Part shown: positions 31,001-40,610 of the stretch, one piece after another
Layout of the letters: the number at the start of each line of letters is the position of its first letter
How positions within the stretch are numbered: position 1 is the first letter of the stretch
Translations under genes and position numbers: made by a program
Origin: Dastarcus helophoroides
Taxonomy: Eukaryota > Arthropoda > Insecta > Coleoptera > Bothrideridae
Direction of reading: 5' to 3'
Length of the DNA: 64,000 nucleotides
Assembly (NCBI GenBank): GCA_028583605.1
Contig: CM053337.1
Span: forward strand, 14,021,709-14,085,708
Notes under the pieces: model-generated
What the model saw: the letters and a program-made list of their open reading frames with translations, nothing else
The model's database searches: none
What the model was told of the DNA's origin: nothing

Positions 31001-33576
31001 CCAGCGCAAGTCAGAGTACCATAATCCCCATATATCCCCAATTTCAACCCTTTGGCATGCACCTGAAACCCCCCAAGTCGATATATGGACACGTAGATAT
31101 GCAAAATCTTACAAAATCCGCTAGTGCTTTGATTCCACTGGGAAACCTTTCCTTGTCTGCTTGCAATTTGTTGTTTTCGTCCCTTTCACGCGCCATCCAA
31201 CAGTCGTCTATGATGACGTATTCGTAGCCGGCGTCTTTGTACCCATCCCGGACCATGGTGGTGGCAATTTTTTTAAAAAGTTTCTCGCTGAAATTATGTG
31301 GATGGATTTAGACTGGGCGCATGATCAGTGACTAAATAATTATGTTTGGTGGAACGGACTGGTCCTTGGTTATCTCAAAAATTGAAATACAGAACTTGTC
31401 CCTGAAACCAAGAAAGATTAAAAAACACAACAACAAAAATCTCGCATGATCAGTGACTTTAAATAATTATGTTTGGTGGAACGGACTGGTCCTTGGTTAT
31501 CTTCAAAAATTGAAATACAGGATTTGTCTCCTGAAACCAAGAAAGATTTTTTTTTAATCTTTCTTGGCTTCAGGGGACAAATCCTGTATTTCAATTTTTG
31601 AAGATAACCAAGGACCAGTCCGTTCCACCAAACATAATTATTTAAAGTCACTGATCATGCGAGATTTTTTTTGTTGTGTTTTTTAATCTTTCTTGGTTTC
31701 AGGGGACAAGTTCTGTATTTCAATTTATTAAATAATTACTGGCCATCATTCGTAATACAATAACTTTTGCAATCATGACGCAATACTTATTATATCATGA
31801 TACAGCACTTATTGTATCATGATATAACACTCATTGTCTCATAATATAGCACTTATTGTATCATGATATAGCACTTACTGTGTCATGACACAGCACTTAT
31901 TGTATCATGATACAATCAATAATTGTTGTACATGATTGGGCGTGTTATCCAGATATGTTAGTCTTGACGCACACAGAAAGAGCAAAAAATTGAAATACAA
32001 ACAGAGAGATACTATATCTAGTATCTCTCTAAAGATGATCAGACCGTTCCACCAAAAAAAAAGACCAAAACAAAATTTTTGAAAGAGATTTGAAAAAACC
32101 CAATTTTCAAAAAAGGCGAAATGTTTCAAATCGTACTAATTTCATGTTTGGCCATGTTCAGCCCCAAAGCACATTTTAGCTCTCTTGGATTCAATTCTAA
32201 GAAGAGCGATTCGTCTAATTGATGACGAGAGTCTGATCGATTCTCGTGAAACACCAGAGCATAGGCGTATGGTTGGTGACTTGTCTCTTTTCTACAAGTA
32301 CTATCATGGAAGATGCTCGCAGGAACTAATAGGATTGATCCCCCCAAGGGCAAGATTCTTGAGGAGTACTAGATAGTCGGAGACAGCAAATTCCTGTGCG
32401 GTCCAGCTTGACACAGTGAGTACTTCTGTCTATGGAGACTCTTTTTTATATGGAACTTCCAAGTTATGGAACTTGTTACCGAAAGGAATTTTCCCCAAAA
32501 ATTACAACCTATCCTTGTTTAAGAAGGCGCTTCATCGCCATCTATCCTTATTTCCGCATCCTACTCGCAGTGCTTTGAAGGCATAATGGAGTTACCCTTT
32601 GCGAATGGATTAAACTTTAAAAAAATTGCAATTTTGACCAAAGTAAAGATTTTGAAAAAGGTCGAAATTTTGATAAATAATCAAAATTTCAAAAAGAACA
32701 AAATTTCGAAATGATGTTTAAAATTGAAAAATACAGAAATGCTTAGAAAGAAAGTCGAAATTTTTCGGACAATTGAAAAACTTCAAGATGCTTTTCACTC
32801 AAAATTCAACATTTTTCATTAAAAAACGAAATTTTCAAAAAAGCCCAAGTTTTTTAAAAGTGGTTCTAATTAAACATTAAAAAATGTAATTCTGAAAACG
32901 TAAGGATTTAAAAAAAGTTTGAAAATTTGAGAAATAGTCAAAAATTTCAAAAATAGATAAAATTTCGAAAAAATTTGATTTGAAAAAATCTGATTTTTCG
33001 AAAAAATGCGATTTGGAAAAATGTGAATTTTCAAAAAAGTTGAAATTTTAAAATAAAATCAAAATTTAAAAAAGTAATTAACAATTGAAAAACCTCGACA
33101 TATTTAAAAAAAGTTCAAAGTTATCAAAAAGTGAAATGTTTAGAAAACTACGAATTTTCCAATTTTAAAAATAAATAATTTAAATAAAAATAATAATTTT
33201 AAATAATTCAATCACAAATCTTGTCCCCTGAAACCAAGAAAGATTAAAAAACATCCCAAAGGTTGCTCTAGAGCGTTTCGATAGTCAAGCTATCATCTTC
33301 AGAGAGATAAATTTTTGAAAAATTAACAATTTTGAAAATCAATCAAAAACGTTTTTGACTAAAAACTGTTTTTCTTTTTTTTTGTGTGCGTCAAGCACAG
33401 ATGGGTAAGTTACTAGGGTTTTACCTTACGCATTCATCGGGGTAAGCGTCGCAGTCGGTGAGACATCGGTATCTTTGCCAGTGCATCCACCCCATCGGTG
33501 GCGTAAGGGCCAAACCGTTATCTAGGGATGCGATCGGACCTATTACGGCACACAACACTAAAGTCAGCTTGTACAT
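18226..33576 (-). CDS. Alpha-N-acetylgalactosaminidase-like GH27 enzyme, paralogue B, with exons 3-5 duplicated
   Basis: Minus-strand exons: E1 33425-33576, E2 31113-31287, E3 30888-31062, E4 30740-30834, E5 30410-30571, then E6 22283-22480, E7 22066-22227, E8 18440-18512 and E9 18226-18311. Together they are 1,278 nt, an uninterrupted 425-residue frame. It has a clean leader ([13 protein letters not shown]), the nucleophile Asp in KFDGC, the acid/base Asp in [17 protein letters not shown] (Ser and Ala, NAGA-type) and [11 protein letters not shown] second E3-E4-E5 set (23241-25989) lies between E5 and E6 and would have to be skipped. Only a 14-nt relic of an E6 start remains next to the outer E5 (about 29838-29851), so this is either two genes fused by unequal exchange or a misjoin near the N gap at 26626. 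Confidence 0.72.
18540..21660. repeat. Higher-order minisatellite: about eleven 282-bp units, each two 141-bp halves
   Basis: Marker words (GCATACCACGAAAAGATTCG for one half, AATACTACGAAAAGATTCG for the other) recur every 282 bp, for example starting at 18857, 19139, 19421, 20267, 20549, 21113 and 21395. Units are almost identical. The array fills intron 7 of paralogue B. Single, diverged copies of the same sequence stand at the same place in paralogues C (35220-35280, 35625-35880) and D (52050-52390), so the monomer is old intron sequence that expanded only here. The 76-codon frames it creates are by-products. Confidence 0.92.
22504..23058. mobile_element. MITE dimer with 8-bp target duplication
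   Basis: Two head-to-tail copies of a MITE of about 260-308 bp inserted as one unit. The outer ends are TATATACGTAATACTTC and GAAGTATTACATATATG, flanked by GATTCAGT (22496-22503) and AATTCAGT (23059-23066). Inner words include ATTGCGCATGAATGAACG. Same family as 26297-26604. No coding capacity. Confidence 0.8.
23514..23810 (+). mobile_element. Solo LTR, copy 3
   Basis: Starts TGTAACAAAATG and contains GATAAGGGGAAGCGGCCG, a TATA-like CCTATAAATAGGGCG and AATAAAGTGG. The 3' end is worn. It lies in the intron between the duplicated exons 4 and 5 of paralogue B, antisense to the gene. Confidence 0.75.
24017..24372 (+). mobile_element. Solo LTR, copy 4
   Basis: TGTAACGAAATAT to CCCGTAACA, with ATCTATATAAAGGGGC as TATA region and GAAATAAAGTGG as poly(A) region. 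Copy 5 begins four bases later. Confidence 0.8.
24377..24684 (+). mobile_element. Solo LTR, copy 5
   Basis: TGTAACAAAATTATAG to ACGCGCAACC. Separated from copy 4 only by ATAT, which matches the 4-bp AT-rich duplications of this family. Confidence 0.75.
24836..25173 (+). mobile_element. Solo LTR, copy 6, with 4-bp duplication ATAT
   Basis: TGTAACGAAATG to GTCCGTAACA, preceded and followed by ATAT. TATA box in AACTATATAAGGTGGTC. About 85 bp of extra sequence ending GACCGTAACA follows and also follows copy 2, so it may be part of a longer LTR variant. Confidence 0.82.
25255..25579 (+). mobile_element. Solo LTR, copy 7
   Basis: Begins without the usual first bases at GGGCGTAAGAAAAGTTTC and ends AGCCCATAACA. 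TATA box in AACTATATAAGGCGGTC. Fifth of the same-strand LTRs clustered between 23.5 and 25.6 kb. Confidence 0.75.
26044..26170 (-). mobile_element. Single fold-back-repeat arm with hammerhead-like core
   Basis: Contains CTTGTCCCCTGAAACCAAG and GCTCTAACGCGTTTCGACAG. On the minus strand 26121-26163 reads stem I TCTCT, core CTGAAGA, an imperfect stem II closing on GGCTGTC, GAAA, and AGAGC for the other side of stem I. One extra base follows CTGAAGA. It sits exactly where exon 2 of the duplicated NAGA segment is lost. Confidence 0.6.
26297..26604. mobile_element. 308-bp MITE with 27-bp perfect inverted repeats
   Basis: Ends CATATATGTAATACTTC and GAAGTATTACATATATG, extending inward through ATGGCCA/TGGCCAT, flanked by the 8-mer ATCAACTT at 26289-26296 and 26605-26612. 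Eight-base duplications fit hAT or another 8-bp superfamily; no transposase present. Confidence 0.88.
26626..26702. other. Assembly gap (77 Ns)
   Basis: A run of N directly before the GA-rich array. The true distance and even the linkage of the two sides are uncertain. It lies between the inner exon-3 copy and the outer exon 5 of NAGA paralogue B. Confidence 0.99.
26703..29710. repeat. GA-rich composite microsatellite, about 1.1-kb higher-order units
   Basis: Blocks of 8-bp GGAAGAAA repeats alternate with blocks of 7-bp AGAGAAG repeats. Each composite ends in a 38-base non-GA spacer containing GCCTACAATGAGCTGAAATA, flanked by CGACATT and AATGTCG (spacers at about 27362-27396, 28481-28517 and 29671-29706). 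The plus strand is almost pure purine over 3 kb. It lies in the intron upstream of NAGA exon 6. A smaller array of identical design lies in intron 5 of paralogue D. Confidence 0.93.
29711..30400. other. AT-rich intron with relic of NAGA exon 6 start
   Basis: TTGCCTATAATAAG at about 29838-29851 matches, on the minus strand, the first 14 bases of exon 6 (as at 22467-22480), then homology stops. The remainder is AT-rich TTTCGAC-type filler. Confidence 0.6.
31343..31728. mobile_element. Fold-back retro-insertion with 10-bp target duplication
   Basis: A 386-bp palindrome centred near 31547, flanked by TAAATAATTA at 31333-31342 and 31729-31738. Each arm contains GGTGGAACGGACTGGTCCTT and the CTTGTCCCCTGAAACCAAG-type word, and the left arm also contains a partial second copy. 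Intron 1 of paralogue B. No hammerhead core remains at the centre of this copy. Confidence 0.75.
31770..31920. repeat. Short tandem repeat of palindromic TATCATGATA words
   Basis: Six or so units of about 25 bp built on CACTTATTGTATCATGATA. Each unit contains the self-complementary TATCATGATA. Confidence 0.75.
32150..32586 (+). pseudogene. C-terminal fragment of a non-LTR retrotransposon ORF2
   Basis: The frame from about 32185 gives [12 protein letters not shown], then [15 protein letters not shown] and LIPP, a well-known stretch C-terminal to the reverse transcriptase of Jockey/CR1-like elements. After a stop and frame change at about 32370, a second piece reads SKLWNLLP and ends at TAA 32584-32586. 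Reverse transcriptase itself is absent; this is a 5'-truncated, decayed copy in intron 1 of paralogue B. Confidence 0.75.
32590..33200. other. AT-rich intronic filler
   Basis: Degenerate GTCGAAATTT motifs, the reverse orientation of the TTTCGAC filler elsewhere; no gene seen. Confidence 0.4.
33215..33310 (-). mobile_element. Fold-back-repeat arm with hammerhead-like core
   Basis: Contains CTTGTCCCCTGAAACCAAG. On the minus strand 33264-33307 reads TCTCT, CTGAAGA, an extra T, stem II GATAG with CTATC, GAAA, and AGAGC. Stem II differs from other copies at both sides yet still pairs. Confidence 0.55.
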
Positions 33577-33884
33577 GTTTAAAGCTGCTTATGAAGAATG
33601 AATTTTGAGATAGGAAAATTTGATTTTTATACTTACAACCACTTAAAAGTTGTTTAAATGACAAGTCATATTACAATCCGGTTTTTATCAAATTTTGTTG
33701 AAAATTTTATTTCTTTTAAAATTAAACTTGCAGATTCTTTGTTATTCATCGAAAACTAATCTCGATTTTATCTTAGAACATATAGTTTTGCTTTATTTTT
33801 AAGTATCTTAGATTTTTATCGATAAAAGTACTTAACACTTGTTTGATAAAGTAAAGGGTACGTGGATTATGAGTAAAAAACGTA

Positions 33885-33978
33885 ACAGAATCAAAAAACG
33901 CGTCGTGGCAGCGGGGTTTCAACTCGCGACCCACCCACCACACGAGAAGCAATGGTCCTATTTATCGCGTCATAACCT
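33885..33978 (-). other. tRNA-like relic, relative of 2509-2590
   Basis: On the minus strand a B-box-like GAGTTGAAACCCC is followed by CTGCCACGACGCG and a TTTTTT run; the unit at 2509 has the same 3' layout (CTGTCGTCAACGCG then TTTTT). Acceptor and anticodon stems do not close. Probably a tRNA pseudogene or SINE head. Confidence 0.4.
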
Positions 33979-34262
33979 CGCTCGTTTAACTCGCTTGATA
34001 ACCTATCCTTACGCCTAAAATATATAAGTTAAATTGACTACGTGGAAAGCTCGTTTAACTCGCTTGATAATCTATCCTTACGCCTAAAATATATAAATTA
34101 AATTGACTACGTGGAAAGCTCGTTTAACTCGCTTGATAACCTATCCTTACGCCTAAAATATATAAGTTAAATTGACTACGTGGAAAACTCGTTTAACTCG
34201 CTCGATAACCTATCCTTACGCCTGCAATATATAAATTAAATTGACTACGCGAAAAGCGTGTA
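33978..34262. repeat. Minisatellite, four units of 69-70 bp
   Basis: GCTCGTTTAACTCGCTTGAT followed by CCTTACGCCTAAAATATATA recurs four times upstream of paralogue B, about 400 bp before its start codon. Confidence 0.85.
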
Positions 34263-34916
34263 TATTCGTGTTATTTAAATTATATTTTAATTTGAGTATA
34301 CGGCGTGCGAGATTAAAACAGAAATCTCGTTCCCACAATATTACACAGTCAGCAGACAAAGGCATAATAAACAAAATCTAGATCGTAAACCAATATAAAA
34401 TATATAAAAACTAGAAATAATAATTTTAATTTAAAAATTATAAAATTTTAATTTTTGAGGTTATAATTTAAAAATTCAAAAACACCGTTCTACCATAGTT
34501 ATAAGTTTTTATTTTTGCCGGCAATCCCCATATCCCATTTTTATGTAATTTTTGCTCAAAATGTAGGCTCTTTTTTATGAAAATTCCAAACTCGAAAATT
34601 CTTTGAAATTTCTACTTTAATTTGAAACTTTTTAGGAAAAATCCTCCTTTTCAAAATATCAGCTTTAAGTTCGTAATTTAAAAGTCAGATTTTTCAAATT
34701 ATTCGAATAGTTCAAGAAAAAGCGAATGTTTTAAAAAGGTTGTCGGAGCGAAATTTAATCTTAAAATAATAAAATTAAAAAAAAAAAATCGATGACAATA
34801 GTGGGTCGAGTCGAGTAAAATATCAGCTAAAACACTTATAAAAATGTATTACAGAAAAGATACTCTTAACTGAAATACAAAAGGTGCCAAATGTCGGAAT
34901 AGACTGATTTTGTCAA
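34263..34916. other. Intergenic AT-rich region between paralogues B and C
   Basis: Separates the ATG of paralogue B (33576) from the stop codon of paralogue C (34917). AT-rich, with no gene or conserved promoter element that I can identify. Confidence 0.4.
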
Positions 34917-35281
34917 TCAAAGTGATTTTTCCAGTTCCCCAAATTCCTTCACCTTCTTCAGTTGAGGTTGCCTCTGAGGAGTTGCCAGGAGTAGGACGCC
35001 ACCTAATAAAAAATTTGTTTACATTTTTGTGTTTGAATTTGTTCGACTTTTTCGCAAGTTTTTGGGAAAAGACAAGAGGTAAAAAGCCAAACGAAGTCAT
35101 TGTTACATCCTCAAGACCATACCTGAAGGTGGTACTTGTAAAACTATTGTCGTATGCGTTTGGACCACAATAGGGGGAGTTTTGTCGAAGACGTTCTGAA
35201 AAAAAAAGGGTAATTATGACGAGAAGGCTTCGCATGCTACAAGAATATTCGTTTTTTAATATTTCGGGAGTTTTCAAATAT

Positions 35282-35624
35282 TGTTGCGTGCTCTCGGTTC
35301 GAATTGATTAACACGTGAATTGAATAATGCCCACTTTATTTCTAAACTAAATTAGGAACACTACAACTGAATAATGAACTCACTTATTGACTTCGAACTA
35401 CTAACTCACTAATTAACTGCATTGACTCTAAGTGACCCGAGGGAAAGGCGTGTGCCTTATATAGTTTTGGCTCCCGGCTTCTAGAAAAGTCCCGCTGATA
35501 AGGCGTATTGTTTGCCAAAATTTCTGGAACACTTATCTGCCGTTTACTTCGTTATCGCGACCGCTTTCCCCTTATCAGATCTTTCTAGAAAATTTTCTTG
35601 TGTACTAATTTACATTTCGTTACG
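35282..35624 (-). mobile_element. Solo LTR, copy 8
   Basis: On the minus strand it starts CGTAACGAAATG and ends GCACGCAACA, with AACTATATAAGGCAC as TATA region and AATAAAGTGGG as poly(A) region. It interrupts a monomer of the intron-7 minisatellite sequence in paralogue C, and so has the same orientation as the gene. Confidence 0.8.
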
Positions 35625-35892
35625 GTATGTTAGAGAGTATAGGTTTCTGGAGTGAGCGAAGTGTCAGTGACATTCCAAATATTTAACTAATTCATTTTTC
35701 TAATGACTTCCATACAGAATCAATCTTCTGTATGAAGTAGTCAAATATAATTTAATAATTTCTTAAGACAGACTCTGGTGTGACCGAAATTCATTAGTTT
35801 GTTTTCCTAAAGATTTCCAGACAGTATCAGTTCTTTGTATGAGGTTACACAGTGGGTTTTCAGATATTTCAAAAGTTATACTTTCGTTAAAA

Positions 35893-36704
35893 CTAGCGTG
35901 GCTGCCATGCGATTAACGGCCTCCACGGGATACGGAGAAATTACAGAACGGAGAATGGAGAAACTGCAGAACACACCACGTTAAAGCTAGCGCGGGGTAC
36001 ACCGCTCCGCACGTATGCGATATTGCCAAATGTACGAGTCAGAGTTTGAAGTGTGTATTTACGGTTTACGATGCTAAATGCATAGGCGCCGACTAATCTG
36101 ATTGCGATTGCTAATTGTGCCGCTGACAGCCCTAACTGCTATTCACAAAGAAATAGCAGTACCCGTTCTAGGGTCTAATTATTAATTTGTAAATTTGGAT
36201 TGATGAGAAAGTAATGAACACTTTGTTTTTTAAAAGATCGTAGAGCGTAATTTGTTTAAAAATATATTTTTTTTGTGTTTTTGTAGAATTTAATTAGAAC
36301 TTTGTAATAAAATATATTTTATTTTCAAATGCAGTTTTCACGAAAAAGTGATATAATTTTATTCCTGTGAAAGCAATCAATTTTAATTAAGTAACCTATA
36401 GCCATAACGACGTGCAATCGAACAGAGTACTTTAAAGGGGCTCAAAAATGTCGATAATGTTTTTTTTTTGTACTGGATAAAAATAGTTTAGAGATGATAA
36501 CCCAAAAATATTTTGGAGGTTATAAGATCCTAATTAAATTTAATTCGTAAAAATACTATCAAATATCACACCTTTTGTATTACTTTAGTTTTTCTTAAAT
36601 TTAATACCTTGCTATAGCACTGGAGTCACCTAAAGTTCTAACTACTAATATTTTTGCATCTGCACACCCCCTGTTAAAAAGTCACCAGCCCCCACTGTAA
36701 ACTA
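35893..36704. mobile_element. Probable hAT-like insertion in intron 7 of paralogue C
   Basis: The homologous introns of B and D run straight from a CGNNAAAACT word into TAAACTNCATCCAATATT; here about 810 bp intervene. The right end, AGCCCCCACTG, is the reverse complement of a hAT-like CAGTGGGGGCT terminus. The left end is not a clear match, so the class is tentative. No coding content. Confidence 0.45.
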
Positions 36705-36776
36705 CATCCAATATTGCCAAAATGGAATATAATTCTTAACATAATTGACCAAAACAAGAACCAAATAGGATAGTAC

Positions 36777-36837
36777 CTCTATTCTAAACATCCCAGTGTA
36801 TTTGATCCCAAGATTCGCTAAAGAGATCGCAACTTGG
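36777..36837 (-). pseudogene. Truncated second copy of NAGA exon 7
   Basis: Encodes [20 protein letters not shown], the last 20 residues of exon 7, with an intact donor site, then breaks into the 410-bp tandem repeat. The full exon 7 of paralogue C is 5.3 kb upstream in the gene at 42155-42304, so the intron-7 region was duplicated or rearranged. Confidence 0.8.
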
Positions 36838-38700
36838 AACGAATTAAATATGATTTATATGTGATAAGCGACATCAATTTTTTATTGGTAGAACGGACTA
36901 GTCTTTTGTTATCTTCAAAAATGATACACAAATCTTGTCCCCTGAAATCATAAAGAATAAAAAACACAACAGCTGCTTTAACGCGTTTCGATAGCCAAGC
37001 TAAATGTCTAAAAATAAAGTCAATATTCGAGGAAATTTTGCCTTATTTACGAAATTTTAATTTGTTTTATAAAACAAGTCGAAATTGAAATATCCTACAT
37101 CAAGGGTTGTACTCTCCCACATAAAAGCGGTATCTGGTACCTGTCACGTTAACGTAATCAGAAAAAAAGTTGACTGTTGACGCAAATTATAAACAAATTC
37201 GTCTCCTATCATAATCGTTATCATCCAAACACCCGGTATGAACGACTGAGCGAATTAAATATGATTTATGTGATAAGCGACATCAATTTTTTATTGGTAG
37301 AACGGACTAGTCTTTTGTTATCTTCAAAAATGATACACAAATCTTGTCCCCTGAAATCATAAAGAATAAAAAACACAACAGCTGCTTTAACGCGTTTCGA
37401 TAGCCAAGCTAAATGTCTAAAAATAAAGTCAATATTCGAGGAAATTTTGCCTTATTTACGAAATTTTAATTTGTTTTATAAAACAAGTCGATATTGAAAT
37501 ATCCTACATCAAGGGTTGTACTCTCCCACATAAAAGCGGTATCTGGTACCTGTCACGTTAACGTAATCAGAAAAAAAGTTGACTGTTGACGCAAATTATA
37601 AACAAATTCGTCTCCTATCATAATCGTTATCATCCAAACACCCGGTATGAACGACTGAGCGAATTAAATATGATTTATGTGATAAGCGACATCAATTTTT
37701 TTTGGTAGAACGGACTAGTGTTTGGTTATCTTTAAAAATGATACTCAAATCTTGTCCCCCGAATTGAAGAAAGAATAAAAAACACAACAGTTGCTCTAAC
37801 GCGTTTCGATACCTAAGCTAAATGTTTGAAAATGGAGTTAATATTCTAGAAATTTTCGCCTATTTACGAAATTTTAATTTGTTTTATAAAAAAAGTCCAA
37901 ATTAGTATATTCGACACCAAGGGCTGTACTCTCCTGCATAAAAACGGTATCTGATACCTGTCACGTTAACCTAGTAAGAAAGAAAGTTGACTATTTACCC
38001 AAATTATTAAAAAAATCGTCTCCCATCATAATCATTATCATCTAAAAACCCGGTATGACCGACTGAGCGAATTAAATATGATTAATATGTGATAAAAGGC
38101 ATTAATTTTTTTTGGTAGAACGGGCTAGTCTTTGGTTATCTTCAAAAATGATACACAAATCTTGTCCCCTGAAATCAAGAAAAAATAAAAAATACAACAG
38201 CTGCTTTAACGCGTTTCGATAGCCAAGCTAAATGTCTAAAAATAAAGTCAATATTCTAGGAAATTTTGACTTATTTACGAAATTTTAATTTGTTTTATAA
38301 TAAAAGTCGAAATTGGTATATCCGACACCAAGGGCTGTACTCTCCCACATAAAAGCAGTATCTGGTACCTGCCACGTTAACGTAATGAGAAAGAAAGTTG
38401 ACTGGTTACCCAAATTATAAACAAATTCTTCTCCCATTATAATCGTTATCATCCAAACACTCAGTATGAACGACTAAACGAAGTAAATATGATTGATATG
38501 TGATAAACGATATCAATTTTTTTTTGTAGGACTGATCCTTGGTTATCTTCAAAAATTGATACACAAATCGTGTCCCCTGAAATCAAGAAAAATTAAAAAA
38601 CACAACAAATGCTCTAACGCCTTTCGATAGCCAAGGTATCATCTTCAAAGAGATAACTATTGAATTTATACGAAATTGGATTTAATTCTGAATTTTCAAT
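36838..38700. repeat. Tandem array of about 4.5 units of 410 bp containing a fold-back-repeat arm
   Basis: Units start with GAATTAAATATGATT at about 36841, 37252, 37661, 38069 and, diverged, 38479. Each holds CTTGTCCCCTGAAATCA, GCTTTAACGCGTTTCGATAG and, 200 bp on, GGGTTGTACTCTCCC with AAAAGCGGTATCTGG. The first two units are nearly identical. Detached pieces of the unit occur at about 39745-39895 and 41060-41230. Confidence 0.88.
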
Positions 38701-39329
38701 ACTAACCTCTCAGCTGAGGCTGATTGTGGTAAGCTGCTCCAACGCAAGAGTTTGACTCAGTTCTTCCATCTTACATCCCCGAAGGCGATCAATTCAAAAA
38801 TTGGATACCTTCTCACAAAATTGACACTTTAAATTTAAACTCGATCACTTTCTCTACAGTTTGACTTAGCGACTTCTAATTTAATTAAATTAATTGAACT
38901 TTTTCCCAAACTTCCTATTTCTAATTTAGAAGTCGATTTTTTGTGAAACAATGTCGCCTTTTTTTTTAAATTTTGAATTCAATGTATAAAAAGTTAAAAT
39001 CTTGACATAAATGTTTAAATTTCAATTTTTTGTAGCGTATAGCGTCTATATTTAACATTTTTGATTTAAAACCCAATTTCCCAATAAAATAAAGTTGTTT
39101 CTAGATAAATCTCAATTTTGTGATCAAAATTTTGAGATTGAGATTGAATTTTTGAGTTCGAAATTTTGAGATTGAAATTTTGCGATCGAAAGTTCGAGAT
39201 TGAAATTTTGAAATCGAAATTTCGAGATTGAAATTTTGAGATCGAAATGTTGGGAAACAACTTGAAGTTTCAGCATTAAGTTTCGAAATTGGCGACCAAA
39301 TTAAATCTCGATAATTTATTTCGTTTCAG

Positions 39330-40610
39330 GTTTATCGATTTTATGAAAAATTGGAGCGCTTCTTTGGAAGATGAAAATGAACGAATACTGGATGTGGCAT
39401 TTTCCTCTGAGAGATCAATTCAAGATGAAATAGCGAGAGAATCTCAATCGGAAATTTTGACTGTCGTGATCAGCTATCTGGTCATGTTTATATACATTTC
39501 GGTGTCTCTGGGCAAATTTTCTTATCTGGTAAGTAGTTTTCTACTCACTTTTTTGCACGCTAAAATTGCATTTCACTTCTTACTTGTTTTTCATTCTTAT
39601 AGAAATTCCCAGTCTACTGTTTTGTTTATTTTTTGATTTTTATTGTAAGCTCTAAAGTTCAGAATTTTAATACTATGGGCTTTTTTTGAGAAACTTCAAT
39701 TTTCGTTCTCAAAAATTGGATTATAATTTTTACTTTTTTTCCTAAATGTTCGAAAGTTAAGTCAGTATTCTAGAAATTTTGGTTCATTTACGAAATTTTG
39801 ATTTATTTTATTTAAAAAGTCGTAATTGGTATTACCGACACCAAGGGTTGTACTCTCCCGCATAAAAGCGGTATCTGGTACTTGTCCGTTAGGTCCGTTA
39901 AGTTGATATTATTGTATACTGATGAGGTCAAGGAATGTCGAAACTCCTCTCGGGTTGTTGGTTGCAAAAATGTTTAACTGTAGCACGTTCGACTGTTTCA
40001 GTACAAACTATTTAATTCGCTAACAGAACTTCCTCTTTCTAAAAGTAGAAATATTCTGGTGGGCTGGATCAGTAACGACCGGTGCCACGATCGTTATTGA
40101 TCATACGACTCTTTTATTACAAAATATTGAATTGACTAACACAAACACTTCAATAACGATGGGTGTCACGATCGTTATATTGATACCAACAAGCAGCCGG
40201 TGATCAATAAAGATCGGTGCCACGATCGTTATTGATTCCACCAATCTATGCAACCTTTCAGTCTGAGACCAAATATTCTCGGTCTCGGGGGAGTTCTGGT
40301 GGTTCTCGCCCCCGTTTTGTGTTCCATTGGTATGTGCGGCTACGTGGGGATCGCCACATCTCTTCTGACCATTGAAGTTATCCCATTCCTCGTTTTGGCG
40401 GTCGGCGTTGACAACATATTCATCATAGTTCAAACTTACGACAGACAACCAAGGCACGTGATCCGTACGTATCATAGCGCGATTGTGTTAACCTCAGCTC
40501 GCTCAGAATTTCAGAAAATGTTGAAGACAACGTCGCTGAAGTCATGGCGAATATTGGCCCTAGTCTACTACTGACAAGTACCACGGAAATCTTCTGCTTT
40601 GCAATCGGTG
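39330..40610 (+). pseudogene. NPC1: NPC1-like sterol-sensing-domain fragment
   Basis: Three exon-like blocks: 39330-39528 (ILDVAFSSERSIQDEI, then SYLVMFIYISVSLGKF), about 40259-40453 ([15 protein letters not shown], then [15 protein letters not shown], the most conserved part of the NPC1 sterol-sensing domain) and about 40490-40610 ([20 protein letters not shown]). NPC1 exports cholesterol from lysosomes and is normally about 1,300 residues with 13 membrane segments; only about 170 residues from the middle are here. Frames of the blocks cannot be joined by ordinary GT-AG introns: block 1 to 2 is off by one base, and block 2 to 3 needs either a 29-nt intron or a frameshift. It is plus-strand inside intron 7 of the minus-strand NAGA paralogue C. 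Probably a captured gene fragment. Confidence 0.85.
40065..40240. repeat. Three copies of an ACGATCGTGGCACC-type palindromic word
   Basis: Between NPC1-like blocks 1 and 2, GGTGCCACGATCGTTATTGAT or a one-base variant occurs three times (about 40080, 40160 and 40218), each preceded by a near-complement such as AATAACGATGG or AATAAAGATCGG, so each copy can fold on itself. Function unknown. Confidence 0.6.

Noticed and set aside
34910..35173. An 87-codon plus-strand frame at the 3' end of paralogue C
   Set aside because: Antisense of NAGA exons 8 and 9.
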